This document shows positions 34,951 through 43,009 of a stretch of DNA of 64,000 nt, in pieces. Within the stretch, counting starts at the first letter, position 1, and the number at the start of each line of letters is the position of its first letter. This DNA comes from Acidimicrobiaceae bacterium (GTDB lineage Bacteria > Actinomycetota > Acidimicrobiia > Acidimicrobiales > Aldehydirespiratoraceae). The position numbers and the translations under genes are program-made. The stretch lies in NCBI GenBank assembly GCA_009842325.1, contig VYFQ01000007.1, forward strand, positions 1-64,000, given 5' to 3'. The notes under the pieces are model-generated. The model saw only the letters and a program-made list of their open reading frames with translations. It was not told the DNA's origin and made no database searches.

Positions 34951-36162
34951 TCAGGAGACGGGCGAGATGCCGGTGACGCCGTCGACCGGCCAGTCGATGG
35001 CGTAGGCCTGCAGCGAGTCGAGGGTCTCGCCCGCGGCCAGCCTCTCGTTGCCCTCGTTGTCGTTCAGCGGGCCCGCGTAGACGTGGAGTTCGCCGCTGTC
35101 GAGCTTGGCCCCGGCGTCGGCCACCGCGTCCTGCACATCCTGGGGCACGTTGGGACCGAAGTCGCCGATGGGCGTGTCCAGCAGCCACACCTCGTCCTGG
35201 GACACCCAGGTGCCGTCGAGCACCCGCTGGCACTGCTCGGTGTAGAACGGCCCGAACTCCGACAGGTCGAAGTGGGACACGTACTTGGTGGGAGCGGCCG
35301 AGCGGAAGTCGAGGTTCCAGTACCCGGTCCACACGCCGGCCTCCTCCGACAGCTGCAGGAAGGTGGGCTCGTCCATCACGCCGAACAGGAAGTCGACGCC
35401 GGCATCGAGCAACGCGTTGGCCGCCTGGGCCGCCTTCTGGGGATCGAAGAACGTGCTGACCAGCACGGTCTCCACCGTCGCGTCGGGGTTGACGGACCGG
35501 GCGCCCAGCAGCAGGCCGTTCACGTCGTTGAACGCGGTGGCCGTGGGGAAGGCGCCGATGTAGCCGATGCGGCCGTTGCCGGCGAGGTGCCCGGCGGCCA
35601 CGCCCAGCTGGTAGGCGGTCTTCTCGTGGGCCAGGTAGAACGGGAACAGGTTGTCGCTGTAGTAGTGCCCGTTGATCTCGCAGAACTTGGTGTCGGGCGC
35701 GTTGTCCGACACCTCGGTCAGCAGCCCGGCGTACTCGGTGTTGGCGAAGATGATGTCGTTGCCGTCGTCAACCAGCTGCTGGAACGTCTCGGTCGTCCCG
35801 GCGTCGAAGCCGATGTTCGGAACGAACGAGGTCTCCAGCCGGTCGCCGAGGGCGGCCTGCGCGGCAAGGCGGCCGCGGTCGTGCTCCTGGGTCCAGCCGT
35901 TGTCGTCAGGCGGGCCGATGTACACCCACGCGGCCTTGATCGACTCCTTGCCCGCAGGCGCGGCCGTGGTCGGGGCCGCGGTGGTGGCCGGCGCAGCGGT
36001 CGTGGCCGGTGCGGCCTCCTCGTCGTCCCCGCAGGCGGCCAGCAGCGATCCTCCGACGGCTAGGCCGCCGATCCCGGCGACGCCCATCTTGAGGGCTTGG
36101 CGGCGCGACACGGTCGCGCTGGGCGGAAGGATCAGCCGCCGGTCGTTTTGCTTGTCGGTCAT
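34951..36162 (-). CDS. BMP-family nucleoside-binding lipoprotein
   Basis: Substrate-binding protein of 403 residues. It has a twin-arginine leader (VSRRQALKMGVAG) that ends in a lipobox (LLAAC), so it is exported folded and lipid-anchored. A Pro-Ala-Thr-Thr repeat linker follows, then the BMP domain (KAAWVYIGPPDDNGWTQEHD, NIGFDAGTTETFQQLVDDG, IGYIGAFPTATAFNDVNG). Characterised BMP proteins bind purine nucleosides or related compounds. It is encoded between the adenosine-deaminase-like gene (51 bases) and the ATPase gene (30 bases). Confidence 0.92.
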   Translation of the reverse strand: MTDKQNDRRLILPPSATVSRRQALKMGVAGIGGLAVGGSLLAACGDDEEAAPATTAAPATTAAPTTAAPAGKESIKAAWVYIGPPDDNGWTQEHDRGRLAAQAALGDRLETSFVPNIGFDAGTTETFQQLVDDGNDIIFANTEYAGLLTEVSDNAPDTKFCEINGHYYSDNLFPFYLAHEKTAYQLGVAAGHLAGNGRIGYIGAFPTATAFNDVNGLLLGARSVNPDATVETVLVSTFFDPQKAAQAANALLDAGVDFLFGVMDEPTFLQLSEEAGVWTGYWNLDFRSAAPTKYVSHFDLSEFGPFYTEQCQRVLDGTWVSQDEVWLLDTPIGDFGPNVPQDVQDAVADAGAKLDSGELHVYAGPLNDNEGNERLAAGETLDSLQAYAIDWPVDGVTGISPVS

Positions 36163-36213
36163 GTCAGGTGCCTTTCTGGGTTGGAGCTTCTCTTTGGTTT
36201 GGTTGTGAGGGGA

Positions 36214-37236
36214 TCAGTCGAGTTGGGCCACGAGCTCGTCGAACTCGATGGCCCACTGCCGGCGCATCTTGCGCTTCTCAGGCTCGCCGAGCCAAGAGCC
36301 GTCGATGCCGTTGAGCATGCACTGGCGGAAGTCCTCCACCTCGAACCCCATGTGGTTGTGAGCCATGATGTAGTCCTTGGTGGGGTCGGTCTTGAACATG
36401 GGAGGATCGTCGCAGTCCAGGCTGATCTTGATGCCGTACTCGCGCATCTGCCCGATCGGGTGGTTGTCGAAGTCGTCGTTGAAGTACACCCACGCCGTCG
36501 ACACCGGCGTGCAGGTGAAGACCACGCCCTCATCGCGGCATCGGCGCATGATGGCCTCGCTCTCGACCACGTGGTAGCCGTGGTCCACCCGCTCGCAGTT
36601 GAGCAGGTCGAGGCAGGTCTCGATGTTGCGGGGCGGGGCGTCCTCGGACTGGTGGGCGGTCAGGTGCAGACCGGCCTGCTCGGCCATGCGGTAGGCCTTC
36701 CAGAACCGCTCGGGCGGGTACTCGGCCTCGGCGTAGTCCATCCCGATGCCGATCACCTCCTCGCGGGGATGGTCGAGGAGGGTTTCCACCATGCTGACGC
36801 CCAACTCCGGTGTCTCCATACGGTTGATGGCCGCGATGAGGCGGCACTCGACGCCGTGGTCGGTGCGGGCCGCGTTGATCCCGTCGATGAGCCCGTCGAC
36901 ACAGGTCTCGTAGTCGACCCCGGCCGCCATGTGGGCGGTCGGGTTGAAGAACATCTCCCGGTAGCGGACGTTGTGCTCGGCGGCCTCGGTGAGCGTCTCG
37001 TAGCAGATGCGCTCGAAGTCCTCCCGGTCGATCACCCCCAGCGAGGTGTTGTCGTACATGTGGAGGAACTTGTAGATGTCGGGATAGTCGTAGAGGTCCT
37101 CGGGCTCCTCGTAGTCGGGCAGAGGCACGTTGTGCTTGTTGCACAAGTCGACCGCGGTACGGGCCTGAACCGACCCCATGAGGTGCAGGTGAAGGCTCAC
37201 CTTGGGTATTGCCTTCAGGAAGGAATTCATGTCCAT
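36214..37236 (-). CDS. Adenosine-deaminase-family protein, divergent
   Basis: Zinc deaminase-fold protein of 340 residues. Metal and catalytic residues are kept: HLHLMG, H and E in AHQSED, VDHGYH and LDCDDPPMF. Two motifs differ from true adenosine deaminases: the usual HAGE is HQSE, and the residue after HLHL is Met instead of Asp or Glu. The substrate may be a modified adenosine or another aminopurine. The ATG at 37236 (a second one is two codons on) gives MDMNSFLKAIPKVSLHLH; the frame is open further upstream but only across the divergent gene. It is the first gene of the operon with the importer, so its product probably acts on the imported compound. Confidence 0.8.
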   Translation of the reverse strand: MDMNSFLKAIPKVSLHLHLMGSVQARTAVDLCNKHNVPLPDYEEPEDLYDYPDIYKFLHMYDNTSLGVIDREDFERICYETLTEAAEHNVRYREMFFNPTAHMAAGVDYETCVDGLIDGINAARTDHGVECRLIAAINRMETPELGVSMVETLLDHPREEVIGIGMDYAEAEYPPERFWKAYRMAEQAGLHLTAHQSEDAPPRNIETCLDLLNCERVDHGYHVVESEAIMRRCRDEGVVFTCTPVSTAWVYFNDDFDNHPIGQMREYGIKISLDCDDPPMFKTDPTKDYIMAHNHMGFEVEDFRQCMLNGIDGSWLGEPEKRKMRRQWAIEFDELVAQLD

Positions 37237-37282
37237 GAGCGAGTCAACCCCCTTGCCGAACTCCGCTTCGCGGACACTACCA

Positions 37283-37301
37283 CTAGCTGACTCACCGCTA
37301 G
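37283..37301. promoter_or_regulatory. Inverted repeat in divergent deaminase promoter region
   Basis: CTAGC and GCTAG face each other across 9 bases (TGACTCACC) in the 76-base gap between the divergent deaminase genes. The position suits an operator for a regulator of both. No regulator gene is adjacent. Confidence 0.35.
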
Positions 37302-37312
37302 CCAATCCTGAA

Positions 37313-38683
37313 GTGCGAGCGGATCTGTGCGTGCGAAACGCCGAGCTGGTGGTGACCATGGACGCCGACCGCCGGGAGATTCGCGGCGGCTGGGTGGCCG
37401 TTTCGGGCGGATTCGTGACCGCGGTGGGAGAGCCCGGGCGAGAGCCGGCCGCCGAGCGCACGATCGACGCCCGCGGCTGCTTGGTGACGCCCGGGCTGAT
37501 CAATACCCACCATCACATCTTCCAGAACCTGACCAGGGCCTTCGCTCCGGCTCTGGCCGGTGACCTGTTCCATTGGCTGCGCACCCTGTACCCGGTGTGG
37601 AGCCGTCTCGATGAGGAGGCCGCCTACGTCTCGGCCTGGATCGGCCTGGCTGAGTTGGCACTGGGGGGCTGCACCACGACGACCGATCATCTGTACCTGC
37701 ATCCCCGGGGCGGCGGCGACCTGACCTCGGCGGAGATCGCGGCGGCCCGGGATCTCGGGTTCCGGTTCCATCCCACTCGAGGGTCGATGAGCCTGTCGGA
37801 GAAGGACGGGGGCCTGCCGCCCGACTCGGTGGTCCAGGACGACGACGAGATCCTGGCCGACTGCGAGCGGCTGGTGGCTGTCCATCACGACCCAGCCCCC
37901 GGCGCCATGGTGCGCATCGCCCTGGCACCGTGCTCGCACTTCTCGGTCACGCCCGATCTCATGACTCGCACCGCGGAGCTGGCCGAGCGTCTGGACGTGC
38001 GGTTGCACACCCACCTGGCCGAGAATGCCGACGACAGCGCGCTGTGCGAGTCCACCCACGGCTGCCGCCCGGTCGAGTTCCTGGAGAGCGTCGGCTGGGG
38101 CTCGGATCGTGCTTGGGTGGCGCATTGCGTGGTCCCCAGCCCGGCCGAGATCGACCTGCTGGCCCGTTGGGGCACGGGAGTCTCCCACTGCCCGAGTTGC
38201 AGCCAGTTGATCGGCTTGGGAGTAGCCCCGATCCGCGAGATGCTCGACGCGGGCGTGCCGGTGGGCATCGGCTGCGACGGCTCGGCCTCCACCGACTGCG
38301 CCTCCCTGTGGCTGGAGACCCGTGGTGCCCTGCTGCTGGCCCGGCTGAGGGGCGGCCCCGAGGCCATGAACGCGCGCGAGGCGCTGGAGATGGCCACCCT
38401 CGGTGGGGCCGCTTGCCTGGGCCGCGACGACATCGGGACCCTGGAGACAGGGCGGGCCGGCGACCTTGTGGTCTGGCCCCTCGAAGGCGTCGCCTTCGCC
38501 GGGGCGCTGTCGGACCCGGTCGAGGCGCTGCTGCGCTGCGGTCCGGTGGCTCCCCGGCACACGGTCGTCGCCGGCAAGTTGCTGGTGGAGGACGGGCAGC
38601 TGACTGCGACGGGCGTCGACGAGATGCTGGCCCGCCACCACCGCATCGCCGGCGATTGGCTCGAGGCCGCTGGGGGCGATTAG
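37313..38683 (+). CDS. 8-oxoguanine deaminase-like amidohydrolase
   Basis: TRZ/ATZ-type zinc deaminase of 456 residues. From memory it follows the Pseudomonas 8-oxoguanine deaminase closely: AELVVTMDADRREI, LINTHHHIFQNLTRAFAPA (metal His66 and His68), DHLYLHP, GLPPDSVVQDDDEIL, LAPCSHFSV, THLAEN, GTGVSHCPSCSQL and GCDGSAS. One change is visible: the family's DGSASND is DGSASTD. It would convert 8-oxoguanine to urate, or act on isocytosine-like rings. The GTG chosen aligns with the family start; earlier ATG codons would overlap the divergent gene. It is divergent from the nucleoside-importer operon and convergent, 4 bases apart, with another deaminase. Confidence 0.82.
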   Translation: MRADLCVRNAELVVTMDADRREIRGGWVAVSGGFVTAVGEPGREPAAERTIDARGCLVTPGLINTHHHIFQNLTRAFAPALAGDLFHWLRTLYPVWSRLDEEAAYVSAWIGLAELALGGCTTTTDHLYLHPRGGGDLTSAEIAAARDLGFRFHPTRGSMSLSEKDGGLPPDSVVQDDDEILADCERLVAVHHDPAPGAMVRIALAPCSHFSVTPDLMTRTAELAERLDVRLHTHLAENADDSALCESTHGCRPVEFLESVGWGSDRAWVAHCVVPSPAEIDLLARWGTGVSHCPSCSQLIGLGVAPIREMLDAGVPVGIGCDGSASTDCASLWLETRGALLLARLRGGPEAMNAREALEMATLGGAACLGRDDIGTLETGRAGDLVVWPLEGVAFAGALSDPVEALLRCGPVAPRHTVVAGKLLVEDGQLTATGVDEMLARHHRIAGDWLEAAGGD

Positions 38684-38687
38684 CCGG

Positions 38688-40046
38688 TTACCAGAGAGGG
38701 GTGGCGGGATTGCCCTTGATGGCCTCGCGTCGCTCGAACAACTCCTCGGCCGCGGCCTGGGCCTCAGCAGCCACCGCGCCCACATCGACGGAGACCACGT
38801 CGCCGTCGCGCACCAGGCGCCGGCCCTGGACCCACACGTCGCTCACATCGCGGGCGTGCGCGGTGAACACCAGATGGGCCGGGGCGTTGAAGTGCTGCCC
38901 GTGCATCACGGGCACGAAGTGCAGGCCGCCGATGTCGACCATGGCGATGTCGGCGTCCTTGCCGACCTCAAGGGTGCCGGTCACGTCGTCGAGGCCGAGG
39001 GCGGCCGCTCCCGAGCGGGTGGCCATGTCGAGCACGTCCCAGGGGTCGGCCGCGGTCGGGTCGAGGGTGCTGACCTTGGCCAGCAGCGAGGCGAACTTCA
39101 TCTCGCCCAGCATGTCGAGGTTGTTGTTCTCCTTCTCGCCGTCGGTGCCGAGCCCGACGGTCATCCCCGACTCCCGGTAGTGGTCGATCCGGGCCGGGCC
39201 GGAGGCGATCTTCATGTTGGAGCACGGGCAGTGGGTGGCGGCGGTGCCGGTGCGGGCCATCAGCTCCACCTCGCGGTCGTCCAGCCACACGCAATGGGCC
39301 ACGACGGTGCGCTCGCCGAGGATGCCCCGGTTGTAGAACTCCTCGATGGGGCGCCGTCCGAACTGGCTCAGGCTCTCCTGCACCTCCCACACTGTCTCGG
39401 ATGAGTGGGTGTGGATGCCGGTGTCGAACTCCTCGGCCAGGTCGGCCGCGGCCCTGAACATCTCGGGCGAGCAGTAGAACATGTGCTCCAGCCCCACCCA
39501 GGACCGCACCCGGCCGTCAGCGGCGGTGCGATGGGTCTCGAGCAGGCGCCGGTTCGATTCGAGGGACTCGAAGTAGTCGTAGCGGTCGGCGGTGTAGGGG
39601 GCCAGCGTGGCCCGGATGCCGATCTCGGTAGCCGCCTCGGCCGAGCCCTCCATGAAGCGCCACATGTCGAGCACCGAGGTGGTGCCGCCCCGCAGGCACT
39701 CGGTGTAGGCCATGTAGGAGGCGGCCTTGGCGATCTCGGGGGTCAGGGCCCGGTGGGCGGGGTCGACGTAGTTCTCCAGCCAGTCGAACAGGGCGAGTCC
39801 TTCGGCGGTGCCCCGCAGCAGACCCGAGTGCAGGTGGGCGTTGTGCATGCCTGGGATCACCACATGGTTGGCCGCGTCGACCACCGGGGCGGATGCCGCG
39901 GCAGGGTGGGCAGCGACTTCATCCACGGCCCCGACGGCCGTGATCGTGCCGTCCACGACCAGGACTGAGCCCGGGTCGTAGCTCACCTTGCGGCCCTCGA
40001 GCGGCAGCACGATGCCGCCCCGGATGAGGAATGTGGTGCTACTCAT
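38688..40046 (-). CDS. MTA/SAH deaminase-like amidohydrolase
   Basis: TRZ/ATZ-family deaminase of 452 residues with NAHLHSGLLRG (metal HxH), GIHTHSSET, VAHCVWLDD, CPCSNMKIASG and LGTDGEKENNNLDMLGEMK. The last motif resembles the NNxLD signature of 5'-methylthioadenosine/S-adenosylhomocysteine deaminases, but EKEN replaces the usual small residues, so the substrate may differ. It is a single gene on the minus strand that ends against the 8-oxoguanine-deaminase-like gene. A TAAGCT box lies 10 bases before its ATG. Confidence 0.78.
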   Translation of the reverse strand: MSSTTFLIRGGIVLPLEGRKVSYDPGSVLVVDGTITAVGAVDEVAAHPAAASAPVVDAANHVVIPGMHNAHLHSGLLRGTAEGLALFDWLENYVDPAHRALTPEIAKAASYMAYTECLRGGTTSVLDMWRFMEGSAEAATEIGIRATLAPYTADRYDYFESLESNRRLLETHRTAADGRVRSWVGLEHMFYCSPEMFRAAADLAEEFDTGIHTHSSETVWEVQESLSQFGRRPIEEFYNRGILGERTVVAHCVWLDDREVELMARTGTAATHCPCSNMKIASGPARIDHYRESGMTVGLGTDGEKENNNLDMLGEMKFASLLAKVSTLDPTAADPWDVLDMATRSGAAALGLDDVTGTLEVGKDADIAMVDIGGLHFVPVMHGQHFNAPAHLVFTAHARDVSDVWVQGRRLVRDGDVVSVDVGAVAAEAQAAAEELFERREAIKGNPATPLW

Positions 40047-40085
40047 GGTGCACGGCAGCTTACGTGTGTAGCTGCATGGGAATGG

Positions 40086-40511
40086 TCAGCGGGAGGCGAC
40101 CGCCACGTTTTCGAGCACCTCGCTGTCGCCGGTACGCACGTACCACTCCCACCGCGCGCCGTCGGGATCGGTGACCCAGGTCTCGGTCTTGGTGGCGTAG
40201 CAGCACATGGTGTCGCCAACCACGGTGGGCTCGAGGCCCGCTCCGGTCAAACGCCGCTCGGCATCGACCACCTGATCGGCGTTCTCGGTCTCCACACCGA
40301 GATGGTTGATGGTGCCACCTGCACCGCAGCATCCAGCAGGGTCCGAGGCGTCGGCGGCGGCCTCGAACAGCACCAGCTTCAGGGGCGGCTCGTCGATGGC
40401 AAAGTTGGCGTAGCCGGGCCGGCGGCGGGCCGGCTCCGTTGCGAACATCCGCGAGTAGAAGTCCACCGCGGCTTCCAAGTCGGACACGTTCAGCGCAAGT
40501 TGCAGTCTCAC
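40086..40511 (-). CDS. ArsI/CadI-family VOC metalloenzyme
   Basis: Small vicinal-oxygen-chelate protein of 141 residues starting MRLQLALNVSDLEAAVDFYS. It follows ArsI (C-As lyase) and CadI: RRPGYANFAIDEPPLKLVL, His70 in TINHLG, the vicinal Cys103-Cys104 in DTMCCYA that bind trivalent organoarsenic in ArsI, and the Glu ligand in ARWEWYV. An insert before TINHLG adds a second Cys pair (61-62). The GTG start has GGAGAG upstream. It stands alone, without an ars operon or ArsR gene nearby. Confidence 0.82.
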   Translation of the reverse strand: MRLQLALNVSDLEAAVDFYSRMFATEPARRRPGYANFAIDEPPLKLVLFEAAADASDPAGCCGAGGTINHLGVETENADQVVDAERRLTGAGLEPTVVGDTMCCYATKTETWVTDPDGARWEWYVRTGDSEVLENVAVASR

Positions 40512-40672
40512 TGTCTCTCCTTCGTCTCAATCGGCTGTCGCCGGTCCCAATCTCCCATCTTGAACCGACGCCCCCTCCAACCCGGGCCGGGGCCAAGGTA
40601 TTCCCCCTCAGCGAGGAACGGGCAATCGACGCTTGCCGGACCCATCACGCAGGCAGCGGGTCCCACGGGGGT

Positions 40673-40678
40673 TAGCGT
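40673..40678 (+). promoter_or_regulatory. Putative -10 box for leaderless acyl-CoA dehydrogenase pair
   Basis: TAGCGT lies 9 bases before the GTG start. The rest of the 176-base gap after the ArsI-like gene shows no other recognisable element. Confidence 0.45.
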
Positions 40679-40687
40679 CTTGTTGTC

Positions 40688-41716
40688 GTGCGGACCCGAT
40701 ACTCCGAGGATCAGCAGGCCGTGGCTGAGGCCTTCGGTGACCTGTTCGCCCGCGAGGCGACTGCCGAGGCGGTGCGGGCCGCGGAGGCGGGCTGCGGTTT
40801 CGATCCCGACCTGTGGCGCAAGCTCGCCGCCGCGGGCGCGCCACAGATGGCGGTGGGCGTCGCCGACGGGGGCGGCGGGGCCTCGCTCGTCGATCTGGCT
40901 GTGGTGGTCCACGAATGGGGTCGGCGGATAGCGCCGGTCCCGCTGGTGGAGCACGCTGTGTGCGCCCGGCTGCTCTCAGATGCCGGCAACGGGGAGCCGA
41001 TCCGGGAACTGGCCGCCTCGGTGATCTCCGGCGATCTGATCGCCACGATGGCTCCCGGGCCGATCGAACCCGACAGCACGGCCCGGCTCGTGCCTGCCGG
41101 CGCGGTGGCCGACGTCGTGGCGGCCAGGCGCGGCGACGACATCGTGGTCGCCCGCAGCCGGCCCCCGGGCGCGGCGCGTCCCAACACCGCGGATCTGCCC
41201 CTCGCCGACCGGGATCTCTCCGGTGCGGAGACCGTCGCTTCCGGGGCGGCGGCCGCAAGCGCCTGGGACCGCGCCCTGGCCGAGTGGAGGGCGCTCATGG
41301 CGGTGGCCTACGCCGGGCTGGCCGGAGAGGTGCTGGCCATGGGTGTCGCCTACACCAAGCAGCGTCACCAGTTCGGTGTGCCGGTGGGGTCCTTCCAGGC
41401 CGTGCAGCACGGGTTGGCCGATGCGGCCACCCGAAGCGAGGGAGCCCGGCTGCTCGCCTTCCGGGCCGTCAGCGCCGTCGATGCCGGCCGGGCCGACGGC
41501 GCCCGGCTCGCCTCGATGGCGCTGCTGTTCGGCGCCGAGTCGGCCCGGTTCGCGGCCGACCGGGTGCTCCAGTACCACGGCGGCTACGGCTACAGCGCCG
41601 AGTACGACGTCCAGCTCTACTACCGCCGGGCCGCCGGCTGGCTGTTGCAGCTCGGTGAGCCCGCAGCCGAGGTCGCCCGGCTCGCCGACGCCGACCTGGG
41701 CCCGAAGGCTGCGTGA
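40688..41716 (+). CDS. Acyl-CoA dehydrogenase family protein
   Basis: Flavoprotein-fold protein of 342 residues starting MRTRYSEDQQAVAEAFGDLF. It is shorter than typical members: the middle beta domain is reduced and lacks the usual SEPxAGSD stretch. The C-terminal helical domain is clear (GVAYTKQRHQFGVPVGSFQAVQHGLAD, YHGGYGYSAEYDVQLYYRRA). It overlaps the next gene and probably forms a heteromer with it, as paired acyl-CoA dehydrogenases of steroid and side-chain degradation do in actinobacteria. Substrate unknown. Confidence 0.87.
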   Translation: MRTRYSEDQQAVAEAFGDLFAREATAEAVRAAEAGCGFDPDLWRKLAAAGAPQMAVGVADGGGGASLVDLAVVVHEWGRRIAPVPLVEHAVCARLLSDAGNGEPIRELAASVISGDLIATMAPGPIEPDSTARLVPAGAVADVVAARRGDDIVVARSRPPGAARPNTADLPLADRDLSGAETVASGAAAASAWDRALAEWRALMAVAYAGLAGEVLAMGVAYTKQRHQFGVPVGSFQAVQHGLADAATRSEGARLLAFRAVSAVDAGRADGARLASMALLFGAESARFAADRVLQYHGGYGYSAEYDVQLYYRRAAGWLLQLGEPAAEVARLADADLGPKAA

Positions 41717-42882
41717 TGGAGTTCACCATGCCGGCACGGGCCGAAGACTTCCGGGCAGAGGTCCGGCAGTTCCTGGCCGAGCACCTCACCGGCGAGATGA
41801 TCGCCGCGACCCGCGACGGCACCATCCACTCCCCCGCCCTGCACCGAGCCATAGCTGATCGGGGCTGGCTGTCGGGCGCGGTGCCGGCCGAGCTCGGTGG
41901 AGGGGGGATGGACCCGGTTGAGCTGTGCGTGCTACTGGAGGAGCTGCAGCTCCACCAGGCGCCCGCCGACGCCTTGGGGGTGGCCGTGGTCGGGGTGTCA
42001 ATGATCCTGGAGCACGGAAACGAGCACCTGCGGGGCGCGGTGGCTCCCCGGCTCATGTCGGGTGAGGCGCTGGTGTGCCTGGGCTACAGCGAGCCCGAGT
42101 CGGGCTCGGACGTCGCCGCGGCCCGCACCCGGGCCGTACGCGACGGGGACCGGTGGGTCATCAATGGCTCCAAGATGTGGACGACCCTGGCCCATGTGGC
42201 CGACTACGTGCTGCTGCTCACCCGGACCGACCCCGAGGTGCCCAAGCACCGAGGGCTGACATTCTTCGTGGTGCCCCTCGACACGGCCGGCATCGAGATC
42301 CAGGCCGTCGAGACGATGGGAAACGAGAGGTCCAACGCCACCTTCTACGACGACGTCCTGCTCGGCGACGAGTGGCGCCTCGGCGAAGTGAACGACGGCT
42401 GGACGGTCATGAAGACCGCGCTCAAGTACGAGAGGGGCATCGCCGGAGGCCAGTTCCCGTCGCCTCCGGTGATCGAGGCGGCCGTCGACTGGGCCCGCCG
42501 CGCCCGCCGGGCCGACGGCAGCCGCCCCATCGACGACGACGAGGTACGCAACAAGCTGGTGCGGGCCATGATCGACGTGGAGGTGTGCCGCAGCTTCGCC
42601 TACCACACCGCCGCCCTGGCGTCGGAGGGAGCCATGTTCGGGGTGGAGGGGTCGATGACCAAGCTGTTCGCCTCGGAGTCCTACAAGAAGCACTGCGCCT
42701 GGTTCCTCGACATGATGGGCGCCGAGGGGCTGCTCACCCACGACGATCCGGGCGCACACATGGACGGCCGGATCGAGGAGCATTTTCGCCACGCCCCGGT
42801 GACCGCCATCTACGGCGGCACCAGCGAGATCAACCGCAACCTGGTGGCCGAGGGCTGGCTGGGCCTGCCCCGGTCACGCTGA
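41716..42882 (+). CDS. Acyl-CoA dehydrogenase family protein
   Basis: Partner of the preceding gene, 388 residues, with a complete set of motifs: GYSEPESGSDVAAARTRAV, VINGSKMWTTLAHVADY, RSNATFYDDVLLGDEW and the C-terminal YGGTSEINRNLVAEGWLGLP. The ATG overlaps the upstream stop codon (TGATG); a GTG one codon earlier is also possible. The pair arrangement with one short and one full-length subunit suggests an alpha2beta2 dehydrogenase. Confidence 0.92.
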   Translation: MEFTMPARAEDFRAEVRQFLAEHLTGEMIAATRDGTIHSPALHRAIADRGWLSGAVPAELGGGGMDPVELCVLLEELQLHQAPADALGVAVVGVSMILEHGNEHLRGAVAPRLMSGEALVCLGYSEPESGSDVAAARTRAVRDGDRWVINGSKMWTTLAHVADYVLLLTRTDPEVPKHRGLTFFVVPLDTAGIEIQAVETMGNERSNATFYDDVLLGDEWRLGEVNDGWTVMKTALKYERGIAGGQFPSPPVIEAAVDWARRARRADGSRPIDDDEVRNKLVRAMIDVEVCRSFAYHTAALASEGAMFGVEGSMTKLFASESYKKHCAWFLDMMGAEGLLTHDDPGAHMDGRIEEHFRHAPVTAIYGGTSEINRNLVAEGWLGLPRSR

Positions 42883-42912
42883 CGACTTGGGGTGCTATGC
42901 CCCTCCACGGGT

Positions 42913-42918
42913 AGCCTG
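42913..42918 (+). promoter_or_regulatory. Putative -10 box for tRNA-Pro
   Basis: TAGCCT lies 11 bases before the first base of the tRNA. This is the right distance for a start point a few bases upstream of the mature 5' end. Confidence 0.45.
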
Positions 42919-42929
42919 ATCAGTCGCAC

Positions 42930-43005
42930 GGGACGTGGCGCAGCCAGGTAGCGCACCTGCTTTGGGAGCAGGGGGTCGCCGGTTCAAATCCGGCCGTCCC
43001 GACCA
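42930..43005 (+). tRNA. tRNA-Pro (anticodon UGG)
   Basis: Cloverleaf by eye: acceptor stem CGGGACG pairs with CGTCCCG, the anticodon stem CCTGC/GCAGG encloses the loop TTTGGGA with anticodon TGG, and the T arm is GCCGG-TTCAAAT-CCGGC. The D arm carries AGCCAGGTAGC. Discriminator A and a genomically encoded CCA complete the 3' end. The ATG of the next gene begins 5 bases after the final A. Confidence 0.95.
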
Positions 43006-43009
43006 ACCC

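Noticed and set aside
42935..43009. Upstream start for the FAD/iron-sulfur subunit
   Set aside because: It would begin inside the tRNA-Pro gene; the added residues are translated tRNA.
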